Shown: positions 1 to 6,814 of the stretch, piece after piece
Layout of the letters: each line of letters opens with the position of its first letter
How positions within the stretch are numbered: the first letter of the stretch is position 1
From: Micromonosporaceae bacterium
GTDB lineage: Bacteria > Actinomycetota > Actinomycetes > Mycobacteriales > Micromonosporaceae
Direction of reading: 5' to 3'
NCBI GenBank assembly: GCA_007130245.1
Contig: SLSW01000353.1
Span: forward strand, 1 to 33,924
Length of the DNA stretch: 33,924 nucleotides
The notes under the pieces: model-generated
Seen by the model: only the letters and a program-made list of their open reading frames with translations
Database searches by the model: none
What the model was told of the DNA's origin: nothing
Made by a program: the position numbers and the translations under genes

Positions 1-527
1 AGCAGGAGACCATCATGGGCAGCGTCAACGCCCTGATCCAGGCCGACGGCCGGCTCAGCGTCTCGGAGTACTGCCTGTCGCGGCTGCTGCACGAGGAGCT
101 GTACGAGGCGGCGAACCGGCGTCCCCCGTGGGGCAGGAAGCGCTACTCGCTGTCGGCCAGCCGGGCCGCCGCGGCCACCCTGCTGGCCACCCTGGCGCAC
201 GCGGGGCACGAGAGCGCCGCCGAGGCGGAGGCGGCCTTCCACGCCGGCACCGCCCGGCTGTTCTCCGGCCAGCGGCTGGCCTACCAGCCGCCGTCGGAGG
301 GGGTGCGGGCGCTGGAGTCGGTCTGGCCGCCGCTGGACGGGCTCAACCCGGCCGACAAGCAGCTGCTGGTGGAGGCGATGGTGACCGTCATCAGCCACGC
401 CGGCGAGATCCGGGTGGCCGAGCTGGAGCTGCTGCGAACGATCTGCGCCATGCTGCACTGCCCGCTGCCGCCGGTGGCGCACCAGCCCGGCGACGTGCGC
501 CCCTCCCCCGGCGGGGCGCACAGCTGA
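1..527 (+). CDS. C-terminal fragment of a probable M48-family metallopeptidase (5' end outside window)
   Basis: The reading frame is open to the left edge of the window (first whole codon at 3), so this is a partial gene rather than one starting at the ATG at 15. The visible 174 or so residues are helical. They contain a segment like the C-terminal, TerB-like region of long bacterial M48 (HtpX/Ste24-like) membrane metallopeptidases: 'ALIQADGRLSVSEY' near the start and 'LNPADKQLLVEAM', 'GEIRVAELELLR' and 'CAMLHCPLPP' near the end. The HEXXH catalytic motif would lie upstream and cannot be seen. The family call rests on remembered similarity of the tail only; a stand-alone TerB-like protein is the alternative. 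The gene converges on the beta-propeller gene, with a large inverted repeat between them. Confidence 0.5.
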   Translation, partial: QETIMGSVNALIQADGRLSVSEYCLSRLLHEELYEAANRRPPWGRKRYSLSASRAAAATLLATLAHAGHESAAEAEAAFHAGTARLFSGQRLAYQPPSEGVRALESVWPPLDGLNPADKQLLVEAMVTVISHAGEIRVAELELLRTICAMLHCPLPPVAHQPGDVRPSPGGAHS

Positions 528-550
528 GCGAAGCCGCCGGTAGCCGGAGA

Positions 551-625
551 TGATCGCCGCCGGTGGACGCGCTACCCCACGCTTACCCCGGTTCCGGGGG
601 GTAGCCCGTCCACCGGCGGTGATCA
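551..625. terminator. Large inverted repeat between convergent genes, probable bidirectional terminator
   Basis: Positions 551-578 pair with 598-625: 28-nt arms with two mismatched positions and a 19-nt loop. Most pairs are G-C. It begins 23 nt after the stop of the rightward gene and includes the last codons of the leftward gene (stop at 583-585). There is no T-tract, which is common for actinobacterial terminators. Confidence 0.6.
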
Positions 626-2019
626 TGGACGGGGACGACCCCGTTGCCACCAGCCCCTTCCCGTCGCCCACGGCGCAACCGCCACCAGCCGGCGAGCACG
701 ACGGTGGCCAGGCCGGCCGTCGCGACCAGCAGCCCCACCCACGCCCAGCCGGGCAGGGGACCGTGGCGCGGTCGTCCGGCCTCCCGGACCTCGGCTTCGG
801 CCAGCAACCCGCTCGCCAAGCGCAGGTCCGCCGCGCCGCCGTCCCGGTCGTCGACACCGAACTCGCTGATGGTGTGTTCGCGGACCCCGCGCAGGGCGGC
901 TCCGTCGGGCGGCACCTCCAGCATCCACCTCAGGACCATGGGTCCCCGGTACACCCCGATCAGCATCTCGTCCGGTCCGCGCCAACCCTGGAACTGCACC
1001 ATGCTCGGGTGGTCGACCCTGGACGGGCCCGGTACCGGAGCGCCCGACCCGGTGGCGTCGACGACACCGAAGGAGCGATCGGGGCCCGCGACGGCCAGGA
1101 ACGCGCCGTCCGGAGACCAGGCGGTGCCGTGTTCCGCCAGCCGGGAAAGGCGTGGCGGGTCGAGTGTCCGCAGCAACGTTCCCGACCGGTCGAACACCAT
1201 CACGACGCGGTCCCGCTGCCCGTCGCGGTCGACGAACGTGGACACCGCGACCTCCGTACCGTCCGGCGAGAACGCCACCCGTTGCCCCGGTGCGGCGTCG
1301 GTGTCAATGACCTCGACCCCGCCGGTGGTGGTGTCCAGCAGTGCCAGCCCGTAGCCCCGACGGGCGCTGTCCGGTGGCCGAGGCACCATGTCCGGCTCGA
1401 GCGGGTATGCCACCTGCCGGCTGTCGGGCGACCAGGCAAGCGCCGGAGCATCCGCGGCGCGGACGCCGTCGTCCGGCACCGGGTGCCGGGTGAGCTTGCC
1501 CGTGGTCAGGTCGAGCACGTGCCTGCTGACACCGGCGATCCGGGTGCCGTCCGGCGACAGCAACGGTGCCTGGCGGCCGTGGTCGGTCAGCGCCGCGTGC
1601 AGGTCGCCGTCGACCACCCGGTAGGTGCGGCCGTCGATCCCTACGACGACCATCTGTCCGGAAGCCGGCTGCTGACCGCGCACGGCAGTGTAGGCGGCGA
1701 TGGCTGGGCCGGGCGGCGCGTCGGCGACGGAGGCGGTCCGCCACGAGGCGCTGGCGAACTCCACCGGTAGCACCGGCGGTCCGTCGGTGGAACCGGCGGC
1801 TTGCGGCGCGGAGCGGGCCAGCCACGCCGGCGCCACCGCCACGCCGGCGAGCACCACCAGGACTGCCGCCGCTGCCAGCACCGGCACAGCACGCCGGGGC
1901 CCGGCCGGTGCACGCCGCCGCTCGGCACGGCCGCGCACCGCCGACGCCGCCGGGATCGCGACCGGCACGGTGTCGACCAGGTGCCGCACCGCGGCCCGGA
2001 CCCGCCGCTCAGTGCTCAT
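583..2019 (-). CDS. Membrane-anchored beta-propeller (WD40/TolB-like) protein, ECF sigma factor partner
   Basis: This 478-aa protein has a short basic cytoplasmic N-terminus and a transmembrane segment at about residues 44-68. A large extracytoplasmic region follows with recurring propeller signatures such as 'LAWSPDSRQVAYP', 'AFSPDGTEVAVS' and 'AWSPDGAFLAVAG'. A second hydrophobic helix (about 421-444, 'LPGWAWVGLLVATAG') precedes a basic tail. The start overlaps the end of the upstream sigma factor gene by 11 nt, so the two are probably translationally coupled. In actinobacteria such proteins often follow SigE-type ECF sigma factors and may act as a sensor or anti-sigma-like partner; here that role is inferred. 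No zinc-binding anti-sigma motif is visible. Confidence 0.7.
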   Translation of the reverse strand: MSTERRVRAAVRHLVDTVPVAIPAASAVRGRAERRRAPAGPRRAVPVLAAAAVLVVLAGVAVAPAWLARSAPQAAGSTDGPPVLPVEFASASWRTASVADAPPGPAIAAYTAVRGQQPASGQMVVVGIDGRTYRVVDGDLHAALTDHGRQAPLLSPDGTRIAGVSRHVLDLTTGKLTRHPVPDDGVRAADAPALAWSPDSRQVAYPLEPDMVPRPPDSARRGYGLALLDTTTGGVEVIDTDAAPGQRVAFSPDGTEVAVSTFVDRDGQRDRVVMVFDRSGTLLRTLDPPRLSRLAEHGTAWSPDGAFLAVAGPDRSFGVVDATGSGAPVPGPSRVDHPSMVQFQGWRGPDEMLIGVYRGPMVLRWMLEVPPDGAALRGVREHTISEFGVDDRDGGAADLRLASGLLAEAEVREAGRPRHGPLPGWAWVGLLVATAGLATVVLAGWWRLRRGRREGAGGNGVVPVHDHRRWTGYPPEPG

Positions 2020-2488
2020 CCAGATGCTCCTTCAACGTCGACAACCCGCGATGCAGCAGGGATTTGACCGTGCCGGGACGGCACCGGAGCGCCGGCGCGA
2101 TCTCCGTCTCCGGCAGGTCGAGGTAGTAGCGGAGAAACGCCGCCGCCCGCTGGCGGTGGTTGAGCCGGTGCAGCGCCGACCGCACCGCCGCAGCGTCCGC
2201 GCTCGGCGGCGTGGCGTACGCGAGCGGTCCCTGCTCACCGTGCCGGCGCTCCAGCACCCGCCGCCGCACCCACGACGTACAGCGTGACACCACGGCTCGC
2301 CGCAGGTATGCCGCCGGGGTGAGCACCTGGTCTCGGCGGCGCCACCACTCGACGAAGGCGTCCTGAACCACATCTTCCGCCGCAGCCGTGCTGCCGGTCG
2401 TCAGATAGGCAAGCCGAACCAACGGGACATAGTGGGTGGCGTAGACCATATTGAACTCCGAGGTCTCGACCGCCGTCTCCACCGTCAC
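2009..2488 (-). CDS. SigE-family ECF RNA polymerase sigma factor
   Basis: The protein of about 159 aa has sigma region 2 ('YVPLVRLAYLTTG', 'AAEDVVQDAFVEWWRR') and region 4 with a helix-turn-helix ('LNHRQRAAAFLRYYLDLPE' to 'RPGTVKSLLHRGLSTLKE'). It would direct RNA polymerase to specific promoters. The frame stays open upstream to 2923, but that stretch overlaps the divergent oxidase gene and does not look like sigma factor, so I place the start at the GTG at 2488, behind a GGGAAAG ribosome-binding site; the GTG at 2482 is also possible. It overlaps the propeller gene downstream by 11 nt. Nothing in the sequence shows that it controls the lanthipeptide genes. Confidence 0.82.
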   Translation of the reverse strand: MTVETAVETSEFNMVYATHYVPLVRLAYLTTGSTAAAEDVVQDAFVEWWRRRDQVLTPAAYLRRAVVSRCTSWVRRRVLERRHGEQGPLAYATPPSADAAAVRSALHRLNHRQRAAAFLRYYLDLPETEIAPALRCRPGTVKSLLHRGLSTLKEHLDEH

Positions 2489-2555
2489 ACTTTCCCAGGC
2501 GCACGAGTCGCCTGGTTGGTTCCCTGAGGTGGGGACGCGTGGCTCGCCGATGTCG

Positions 2556-2589
2556 CATCCAGCGGATGTCCAGTGACAGCGCCTAGGTT
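2556..2589 (+). promoter_or_regulatory. Heptamer-repeat promoter of the flavin oxidase gene (SARP-like)
   Basis: Two direct heptamers, CATCCAG (2556-2562) and TGTCCAG (2567-2573), are separated by 4 nt, giving an 11-bp period. Ten nt after the second comes TAGGTT (2584-2589), a plausible -10 hexamer. The 5' leader would then be about 50 nt. The same heptamer family, spacing and 10-nt gap recur upstream of lanL and lanA4. SARP activators are known to bind heptamer direct repeats with an 11-bp period just upstream of the -10 box; the assignment to a SARP is inference. Confidence 0.6.
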
Positions 2590-2645
2590 CAAGCGGTAAC
2601 CCGACCGGCCGCCGGGTTCCTCCCACGTCGTTGAAAGCGAGCAAC

Positions 2646-4076
2646 ATGGCCGACGCCACTGAACTCAAGAGTTTGGCCGATTCCCTGACCGGGTCGCTGG
2701 TGCTGCCGGACGACGACGAGTTCGCGTCGCTGCGCAAGACCTTCCTCAGCCACGTGGCGGAGGTGCTGCCGCAGGCGGTGGCACGGTGCGAAACGCCGCA
2801 GGATGTGGCGCGCGCGGTGAGGTTCGCCCGCGCCCACCAGATGCCGTTCGCCGTGCGCAGCGGCGGGCACAGCTTCGCCGACTTCTGCTGCACCGACGGG
2901 CTGCTGGTCGACCTGGGCCGCATGGACTCGGTTCACCTCGACGGGGAGCTGGTCACGGTCGGTCCCGGTGTGCGACTGGGCCCGCTGGCCCGGCAGCTGG
3001 TCGACCAGGGCCGGATCCTGCCGTGCGGGTGGAACCCGCTGGTCGGCATCGGTGGGCTGGTGCTCGGCGGCGGGTACGGCGCGCTGAGCCGCTATTACGG
3101 CCTGGGCAGCGATCACCTGGTGGCGGCGCAGGTCGTGCTCGCCGACGGCAGTGTGGTGTGGACCGACGAGGACCGCGAGCCGGACCTGTTCTGGGCACTG
3201 CGCGGCGCCGGTTGGGGGAGCTTCGGCGTGGTCACGGCGCTGCGGCTGCGCACCTTCGCAGCGCCACGGGTGACCACCTTCGTGCACCGCTGGTCGTGGC
3301 CACGCGTGGCCGAGGTCCTCGACGCCTGGCAGCGGTGGGCTCCGACCGCCCCGGCCGAGCTGAACGCGGAGCTGGTGCTGCAGTCGCTCGGCCCGCAGGA
3401 AGATCCGCGCGTCACCCTGTTCGGGGTGGTGCTCGGCAACGCGGCGGACGCGCGGCCGCTGGTGGAGGAGTTCATCTATCGGATCGACGCCCACGACGAC
3501 CTGGAGGAACTCACCGAGCTGTCTCCGCGCGCCGGCGCCACCCGCCACACGTACGCAGGGCTGCCGGTGATGGACCGGCAGCCTCCTGGGCCCCCGACCG
3601 GGATGCGGCAGTGGATGCGAGCGGTCAAGTCCGAGTTCTTCGACCGCGCGATGCCGGCGGAGGCCATCGAGGCGCTGGTCGACACGTTCGTCGCCGACCG
3701 GCCCCGCGGTCAGTACCGCGAGCTGGAGCTGATCCCGTGGGGCGGCACGTTCCGGCACGTGCCGGCGGACGCGACCGCGTTCGTGCATCGAGACCCGTTG
3801 TTCCAGATCGGACATCACGCGATGGTCATGGCCAGCGCGGGTGATCCGGAACGTGTCTCGGCGCGGCAGTGGGTGGACCGGTCCTGGCAGGCGGTGCACC
3901 CCTGGGCCTCCGGCATGGTCTACCCGAACTATCCCGACGCCGATCTGCCCGACTGGGCCAGCGCCTACTACGGTGACAACCTGCCGCGGTTGGTGCGCGT
4001 CAAGGCCCGCTACGACCCGGACAACGTGTTCCGGTTCGCCCAGTCCATCCCGCTGCCCGAGGATGCCGGAGGCTAG
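2646..4076 (+). CDS. FAD-linked oxidoreductase of the berberine-bridge-enzyme family, candidate lanthipeptide tailoring enzyme
   Basis: The 476-aa protein has a PCMH-type FAD-binding domain. 'RSGGHSFADFC' supplies His75, the position of the 8-alpha-histidyl flavin link. 'PCGWNPLVGIGG' is followed by 'GGGYG'. The Cys that makes the second flavin bond in bicovalent members appears to be replaced by Asn130, although Cys127 lies three residues earlier, so a single covalent link is more likely. The C-terminal BBE segment is present ('YYGDNLPRLVRVKARYDP', 'NVFRFAQSIPL'). No signal peptide is seen. I chose ATG 2646 over the in-frame ATG 2631 because the sequence from 2646 resembles family N-termini; neither has a strong ribosome-binding site. 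It is convergent with the precursor genes, and its promoter shares the repeat module of the cluster, which suggests co-regulation. Its substrate is unknown. Confidence 0.85.
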   Translation: MADATELKSLADSLTGSLVLPDDDEFASLRKTFLSHVAEVLPQAVARCETPQDVARAVRFARAHQMPFAVRSGGHSFADFCCTDGLLVDLGRMDSVHLDGELVTVGPGVRLGPLARQLVDQGRILPCGWNPLVGIGGLVLGGGYGALSRYYGLGSDHLVAAQVVLADGSVVWTDEDREPDLFWALRGAGWGSFGVVTALRLRTFAAPRVTTFVHRWSWPRVAEVLDAWQRWAPTAPAELNAELVLQSLGPQEDPRVTLFGVVLGNAADARPLVEEFIYRIDAHDDLEELTELSPRAGATRHTYAGLPVMDRQPPGPPTGMRQWMRAVKSEFFDRAMPAEAIEALVDTFVADRPRGQYRELELIPWGGTFRHVPADATAFVHRDPLFQIGHHAMVMASAGDPERVSARQWVDRSWQAVHPWASGMVYPNYPDADLPDWASAYYGDNLPRLVRVKARYDPDNVFRFAQSIPLPEDAGG

Positions 4077-4153
4077 GAACGACCCCGGTCGGCCGTGGCT
4101 GGCAGGTTGCGCACCGGACCACCCGGCGCCACTGCGCTACAGACGTGTGTAAT

Positions 4154-4188
4154 GCCCGGTGGCCGGCACGGTGGCCAGCCCACCGGGC
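4154..4188. terminator. Hairpin between the oxidase gene and lanA1
   Basis: A perfect 9-bp G-C-rich stem (4154-4162 with 4180-4188, GCCCGGTGG/CCACCGGGC) has a 17-nt loop. It lies between two convergent genes and can serve both strands. No T-tract follows. Confidence 0.6.
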
Positions 4189-4200
4189 GGACCTCAGCGG

Positions 4201-4338
4201 TTACCCGACAAGGTCGGATGCGACGACGTAGGTGTCGAAGTTACATGAGACGGCCCCGCAGGTCAGCGTCTCACACCCACCTCCGGTCAACTGATGTTCT
4301 TCGCTCAGCAGCTCCAGCGCTTCCAGCTCAAGCTCCAT
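4201..4338 (-). CDS. Lanthipeptide precursor peptide A1 (45 aa)
   Basis: The frame begins at the ATG at 4338, 9 nt downstream of the ribosome-binding site AAGGAG (4348-4353). An in-frame ATG at 4347 abuts that site and is unlikely to be used. The leader is 'MELELEALELLSEEHQLTGG', nearly identical in pattern to the other three precursors. The core after the glycines begins at Cys22 and reads C-E-T-L-T-C-G-A-V-S-C, then N-F-D-T and a hydrophobic tail, with three Cys and five Ser/Thr. It is the last of three precursors downstream of the S9 peptidase gene and is followed by a hairpin at 4154-4188. The role as LanL substrate is inferred from leader, composition and position. Confidence 0.85.
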   Translation of the reverse strand: MELELEALELLSEEHQLTGGGCETLTCGAVSCNFDTYVVASDLVG

Positions 4339-4498
4339 CGTGTTCATCTCCTTCCGGCGCTACGGCGCCTCGTTGTCGGTGACTGGTCCGGCACGGTGAA
4401 ACCGGTGACGCACCGCCTCACCATGCCGTACCATCGCTAATGGTGGATGTCTGCGACCAAGGGCATGGGACGTTGATGCCGCCGGAAAGCAGCCGACA

Positions 4499-4533
4499 CC
4501 CGGGCGGACCGGCCCGAACCCGGCCCGCCCGGG
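4499..4533 (-). terminator. Hairpin just downstream of lanA2
   Basis: Positions 4499-4512 pair with 4520-4533: 14 bp with one mismatch, all other pairs G-C, and a 7-nt loop. It starts 8 nt after the lanA2 stop codon. It could terminate transcription partially before lanA1 or protect the 3' end of the upstream message. Confidence 0.55.
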
Positions 4534-4541
4534 GCGTCACA

Positions 4542-4685
4542 TCACAGCTGCGTGTGAGCGTCGCTGACGAACCCGCAGGACAGGGCGTCGGCGCAGGAGA
4601 GCAGGCCACATGAGACCATGTCACATCCACCGGTGAGAGCGGACTCCTCCTGGAGAAGCTCCAGTGCGTCGAGTTCGAACTCCAC
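4542..4685 (-). CDS. Lanthipeptide precursor peptide A2 (47 aa)
   Basis: A GTG start at 4685 lies 8 nt after a strong AAGGAGG ribosome-binding site (4694-4700). The leader 'MEFELDALELLQEESALTGG' matches the family pattern. The core starts at Cys21 with C-D-M-V-S-C-G-L-L-S-C and then A-D-A-L-S-C, so it has four Cys, three of them directly preceded by Ser, followed by a polar tail with one Ser and one Thr. It is the most Cys-rich of the four and could form up to three thioether rings in the usual direction. It sits between lanA3 and lanA1 in the same orientation, with a strong hairpin right after its stop. Confidence 0.85.
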   Translation of the reverse strand: MEFELDALELLQEESALTGGCDMVSCGLLSCADALSCGFVSDAHTQL

Positions 4686-4786
4686 GGCGGTCACCTCCTT
4701 TCCGCATCCACGGGACCTGCCACGGCGGTAAACCGCGACGATGCCGCCGCCGATCTTTGCCGGCGCGCCGGCACCGCTTGGGTGGA

Positions 4787-4921
4787 TTACCGCCTCGTAA
4801 ACAGGTCTTCACTGGTGATGTGGCACGGGTCCGAGTCCAGGTAGCAGGTCTCCACCGTGCACCCTCCGGTCAGCGGCTGCTCCTCGTGCAGCAGCTCGAG
4901 CGCGTCCAGCTCCATCTCCAT
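4787..4921 (-). CDS. Lanthipeptide precursor peptide A3 (44 aa)
   Basis: The ATG at 4921 lies 10 nt after AGGAGG (4932-4937) and is 51 nt downstream of the peptidase stop, so it is probably in the same transcript. The leader 'MEMELDALELLHEEQPLTGG' has a Pro at residue 16, a possible site for a prolyl-specific peptidase. The core starts at Cys21: C-T-V-E-T-C-Y-L-D-S-D-P-C, then H-I-T-S and an acidic/basic tail ending R-R. Three Cys and six Ser/Thr are present. A start at the ATG at 4915 is possible, but the family pattern M-E-x-E-L favours 4921. Confidence 0.85.
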   Translation of the reverse strand: MEMELDALELLHEEQPLTGGCTVETCYLDSDPCHITSEDLFTRR

Positions 4922-4972
4922 GATCGATTCACCTCCTCTCCGTATGTTCCTCGTTCCGGTGCAGCTCCACCG

Positions 4973-6808
4973 CTAGGCGTGCGCCCGCAGATAAGGCGGA
5001 CGCTGCCGCCCGGCACGGTGTCGTCTGCCGTCCGGCTCTGGGCGAGCAGGGTCGTCAACGTCCCCTGCTACATCCCCGCAGTGGCTGAGAAAGTCGGTGA
5101 TCTCGGTGGCGAGCGGGTCGGTGCCAGGTCCGACCGGTTGATGCCCACGGCCGGGCACTTCCCGGTAGGTGACGGTGGCACTCGAGCGCTCGCGCAACGC
5201 TGCTATCAGTGCCCGCGAGTGTGACACCGGGATAGTGAGGTCATTCTCGCCGTGGATGAGCAGGATGCGCCCGGTGACGCTCCCCGCCAGCGACAACAGG
5301 TCACGTGCGCCCACACAGCCGGGTGGTTCACTGGTCGCGTCGAGGCGTTCGATCAGTGCCCGGACACCCGGCGACGCCTCCGGGTAGAGACGCCGGGCGG
5401 AAAGGAACGGCGCCACCGCGACACACGCCGACCACAGTTCCGGCGCGTAGGCCATGGCCAGCAGTCCGAGGTATGCGCCGTAGCTCACGCCGAACAGGCC
5501 CGGCGCACGGCTGCCGGCCGGTCGCACCGAGTGGACATGACGTGCGACCGCGAGCACGTCCGCCAGATCAGGATGGCCCCAGGCGCCCTTGATCGCGTAC
5601 TCGTGGTCGTGACCGTAGCCGGTGCTGCCGCGCTGGTTGACGGCGATCACGCAGGCGCCGTCCGCGGCCAGCTGCTGCAGACGGTGATCGAAAGCCAGGC
5701 TCCAGTGCTCCGACGGTCCACCGTGCAGGGCGACGATGACCCGCGAGGCGGTCGCCCAGTCCGGCCCATACACCACCGCCTCAAGTGGTCCCTCGGCGCC
5801 CGGCAGCATGGTGGTGACCCCCGGTGTCCACCCGCCCGGGTCGGGCTCCGCCGGCTGCGGCCGGTCCTCTCCCGGCGACTGCCACCACCACGTGGTGGGC
5901 GCGGTGGGAGTGGAGTGCGCCAGCCAGGCCCCGTGGCAGGTGAAGGCGGCCACCGAAGCGGTCACGCCGGGGGGAAGCGGCAGCGGCCGCGACCGACCGC
6001 TCGACAGATGGTGGCGCAGCACCGAGGTGGCCGCACCGTGGTGCACCCGCAGCAGCACCTCGTCGCCGTCCGGAGTGAGGGCGATCGGGAGAACGGAACC
6101 GTTGACGTGCTCCGGGCCGGTGAATTCCCGGACGGCACCCGGGTCGCCCACGCGCGCGCGGCCCAGCCGATGCCCGTGGCGGGTATCCAGACCGAACAGC
6201 ACCGCACCGGCGCTGGCGAGCAACGGCACGATGCGTCCCCCGCCCGTGGGCTCTGCCAGAGTGGACAGTGTTCGTCGGCTCAGGTCGAGCTCCAGCACTC
6301 GCTGCTGACCATCCCGCTGCCCGCTCATCAACAGCCGGTGGCCGACGACCACGGCGTTGCCGATGCGGTCCGGTGTGTCCGCCACCATCTCGACGCGCGA
6401 CAGATCGTCACTGATCAGGTAGAACCCGGTGCCGGCCTGGGCGCCACCCTCGCCGTTGGCGGCACCGATACCAAGGGCGGCGCCGTAGCCGGCGGGTACA
6501 GCCAGTAACCGCAGGCCGGGGCCGGTCAGCGGCGTGTCCGCTCCGTCCGGGAAGACTGCCAGGTGCTGCCTGGCAGGCTGTCCTGACCGCCACCGCGAGC
6601 ACAGCAACCGCCCGTCGCTCAACGGCAGCATCATGGCCGAATACGGGTCGCCGTCGAGCCGCCAGCGGCTGTGCCGCTGCGGGCCCGCGGCGCTCAGCTC
6701 CCACTGCTCCACATGGCCACGGCCGTGGTCGTCGACCGTGACACATCCGGCGCGCAGACCGTCCAGGGACAGGCGGAGGCTGATCCGCGAGATGACCGGT
6801 GCGGTCAT
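4973..6808 (-). CDS. S9-family (prolyl oligopeptidase-like) serine peptidase, candidate leader peptidase
   Basis: The 611-aa protein has an N-terminal beta-propeller-like region (about 1-330) and a C-terminal alpha/beta-hydrolase domain. Visible catalytic features are 'HGGP' (362-365, oxyanion region), Ser442 in 'GVSYGAY', Asp523 in 'HGENDLTIP' and His556 in 'GRGH', so the triad is complete. There is no signal peptide, implying action in the cytoplasm. The gene starts 6 nt after lanL and is followed by three precursor genes. Prolyl oligopeptidases such as FlaP are known to remove leaders in some class III lanthipeptide pathways, which supports a leader-processing role. Only lanA3 (Pro16) and lanA4 (Pro12) have a leader proline, so cleavage may not be proline-specific. 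A general S9C-type acylaminoacyl peptidase is the alternative. Confidence 0.85.
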   Translation of the reverse strand: MTAPVISRISLRLSLDGLRAGCVTVDDHGRGHVEQWELSAAGPQRHSRWRLDGDPYSAMMLPLSDGRLLCSRWRSGQPARQHLAVFPDGADTPLTGPGLRLLAVPAGYGAALGIGAANGEGGAQAGTGFYLISDDLSRVEMVADTPDRIGNAVVVGHRLLMSGQRDGQQRVLELDLSRRTLSTLAEPTGGGRIVPLLASAGAVLFGLDTRHGHRLGRARVGDPGAVREFTGPEHVNGSVLPIALTPDGDEVLLRVHHGAATSVLRHHLSSGRSRPLPLPPGVTASVAAFTCHGAWLAHSTPTAPTTWWWQSPGEDRPQPAEPDPGGWTPGVTTMLPGAEGPLEAVVYGPDWATASRVIVALHGGPSEHWSLAFDHRLQQLAADGACVIAVNQRGSTGYGHDHEYAIKGAWGHPDLADVLAVARHVHSVRPAGSRAPGLFGVSYGAYLGLLAMAYAPELWSACVAVAPFLSARRLYPEASPGVRALIERLDATSEPPGCVGARDLLSLAGSVTGRILLIHGENDLTIPVSHSRALIAALRERSSATVTYREVPGRGHQPVGPGTDPLATEITDFLSHCGDVAGDVDDPARPEPDGRRHRAGRQRPPYLRAHA

Positions 6809-6814
6809 GTCGCG

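Noticed and set aside
550-1770. 406-codon rightward open frame
   Set aside because: It lies antisense to the propeller gene and has a biased composition without any domain; it is a shadow frame of G-C-rich DNA.
2009-2488. ECF sigma factor as the lanthipeptide regulator
   Set aside because: The three cluster promoters share activator-type repeats rather than a common -35 element, so an ECF-type promoter is not supported.
2589-3899. 436-codon leftward open frame under the oxidase gene
   Set aside because: His/Arg/Gln-rich shadow of the clear BBE-family protein on the other strand.
4400-4470. Possible extra heptamer promoter before lanA1
   Set aside because: Only a single CATCCAC-like heptamer is present, with no partner at 11 bp and a different distance to a TA-rich hexamer.
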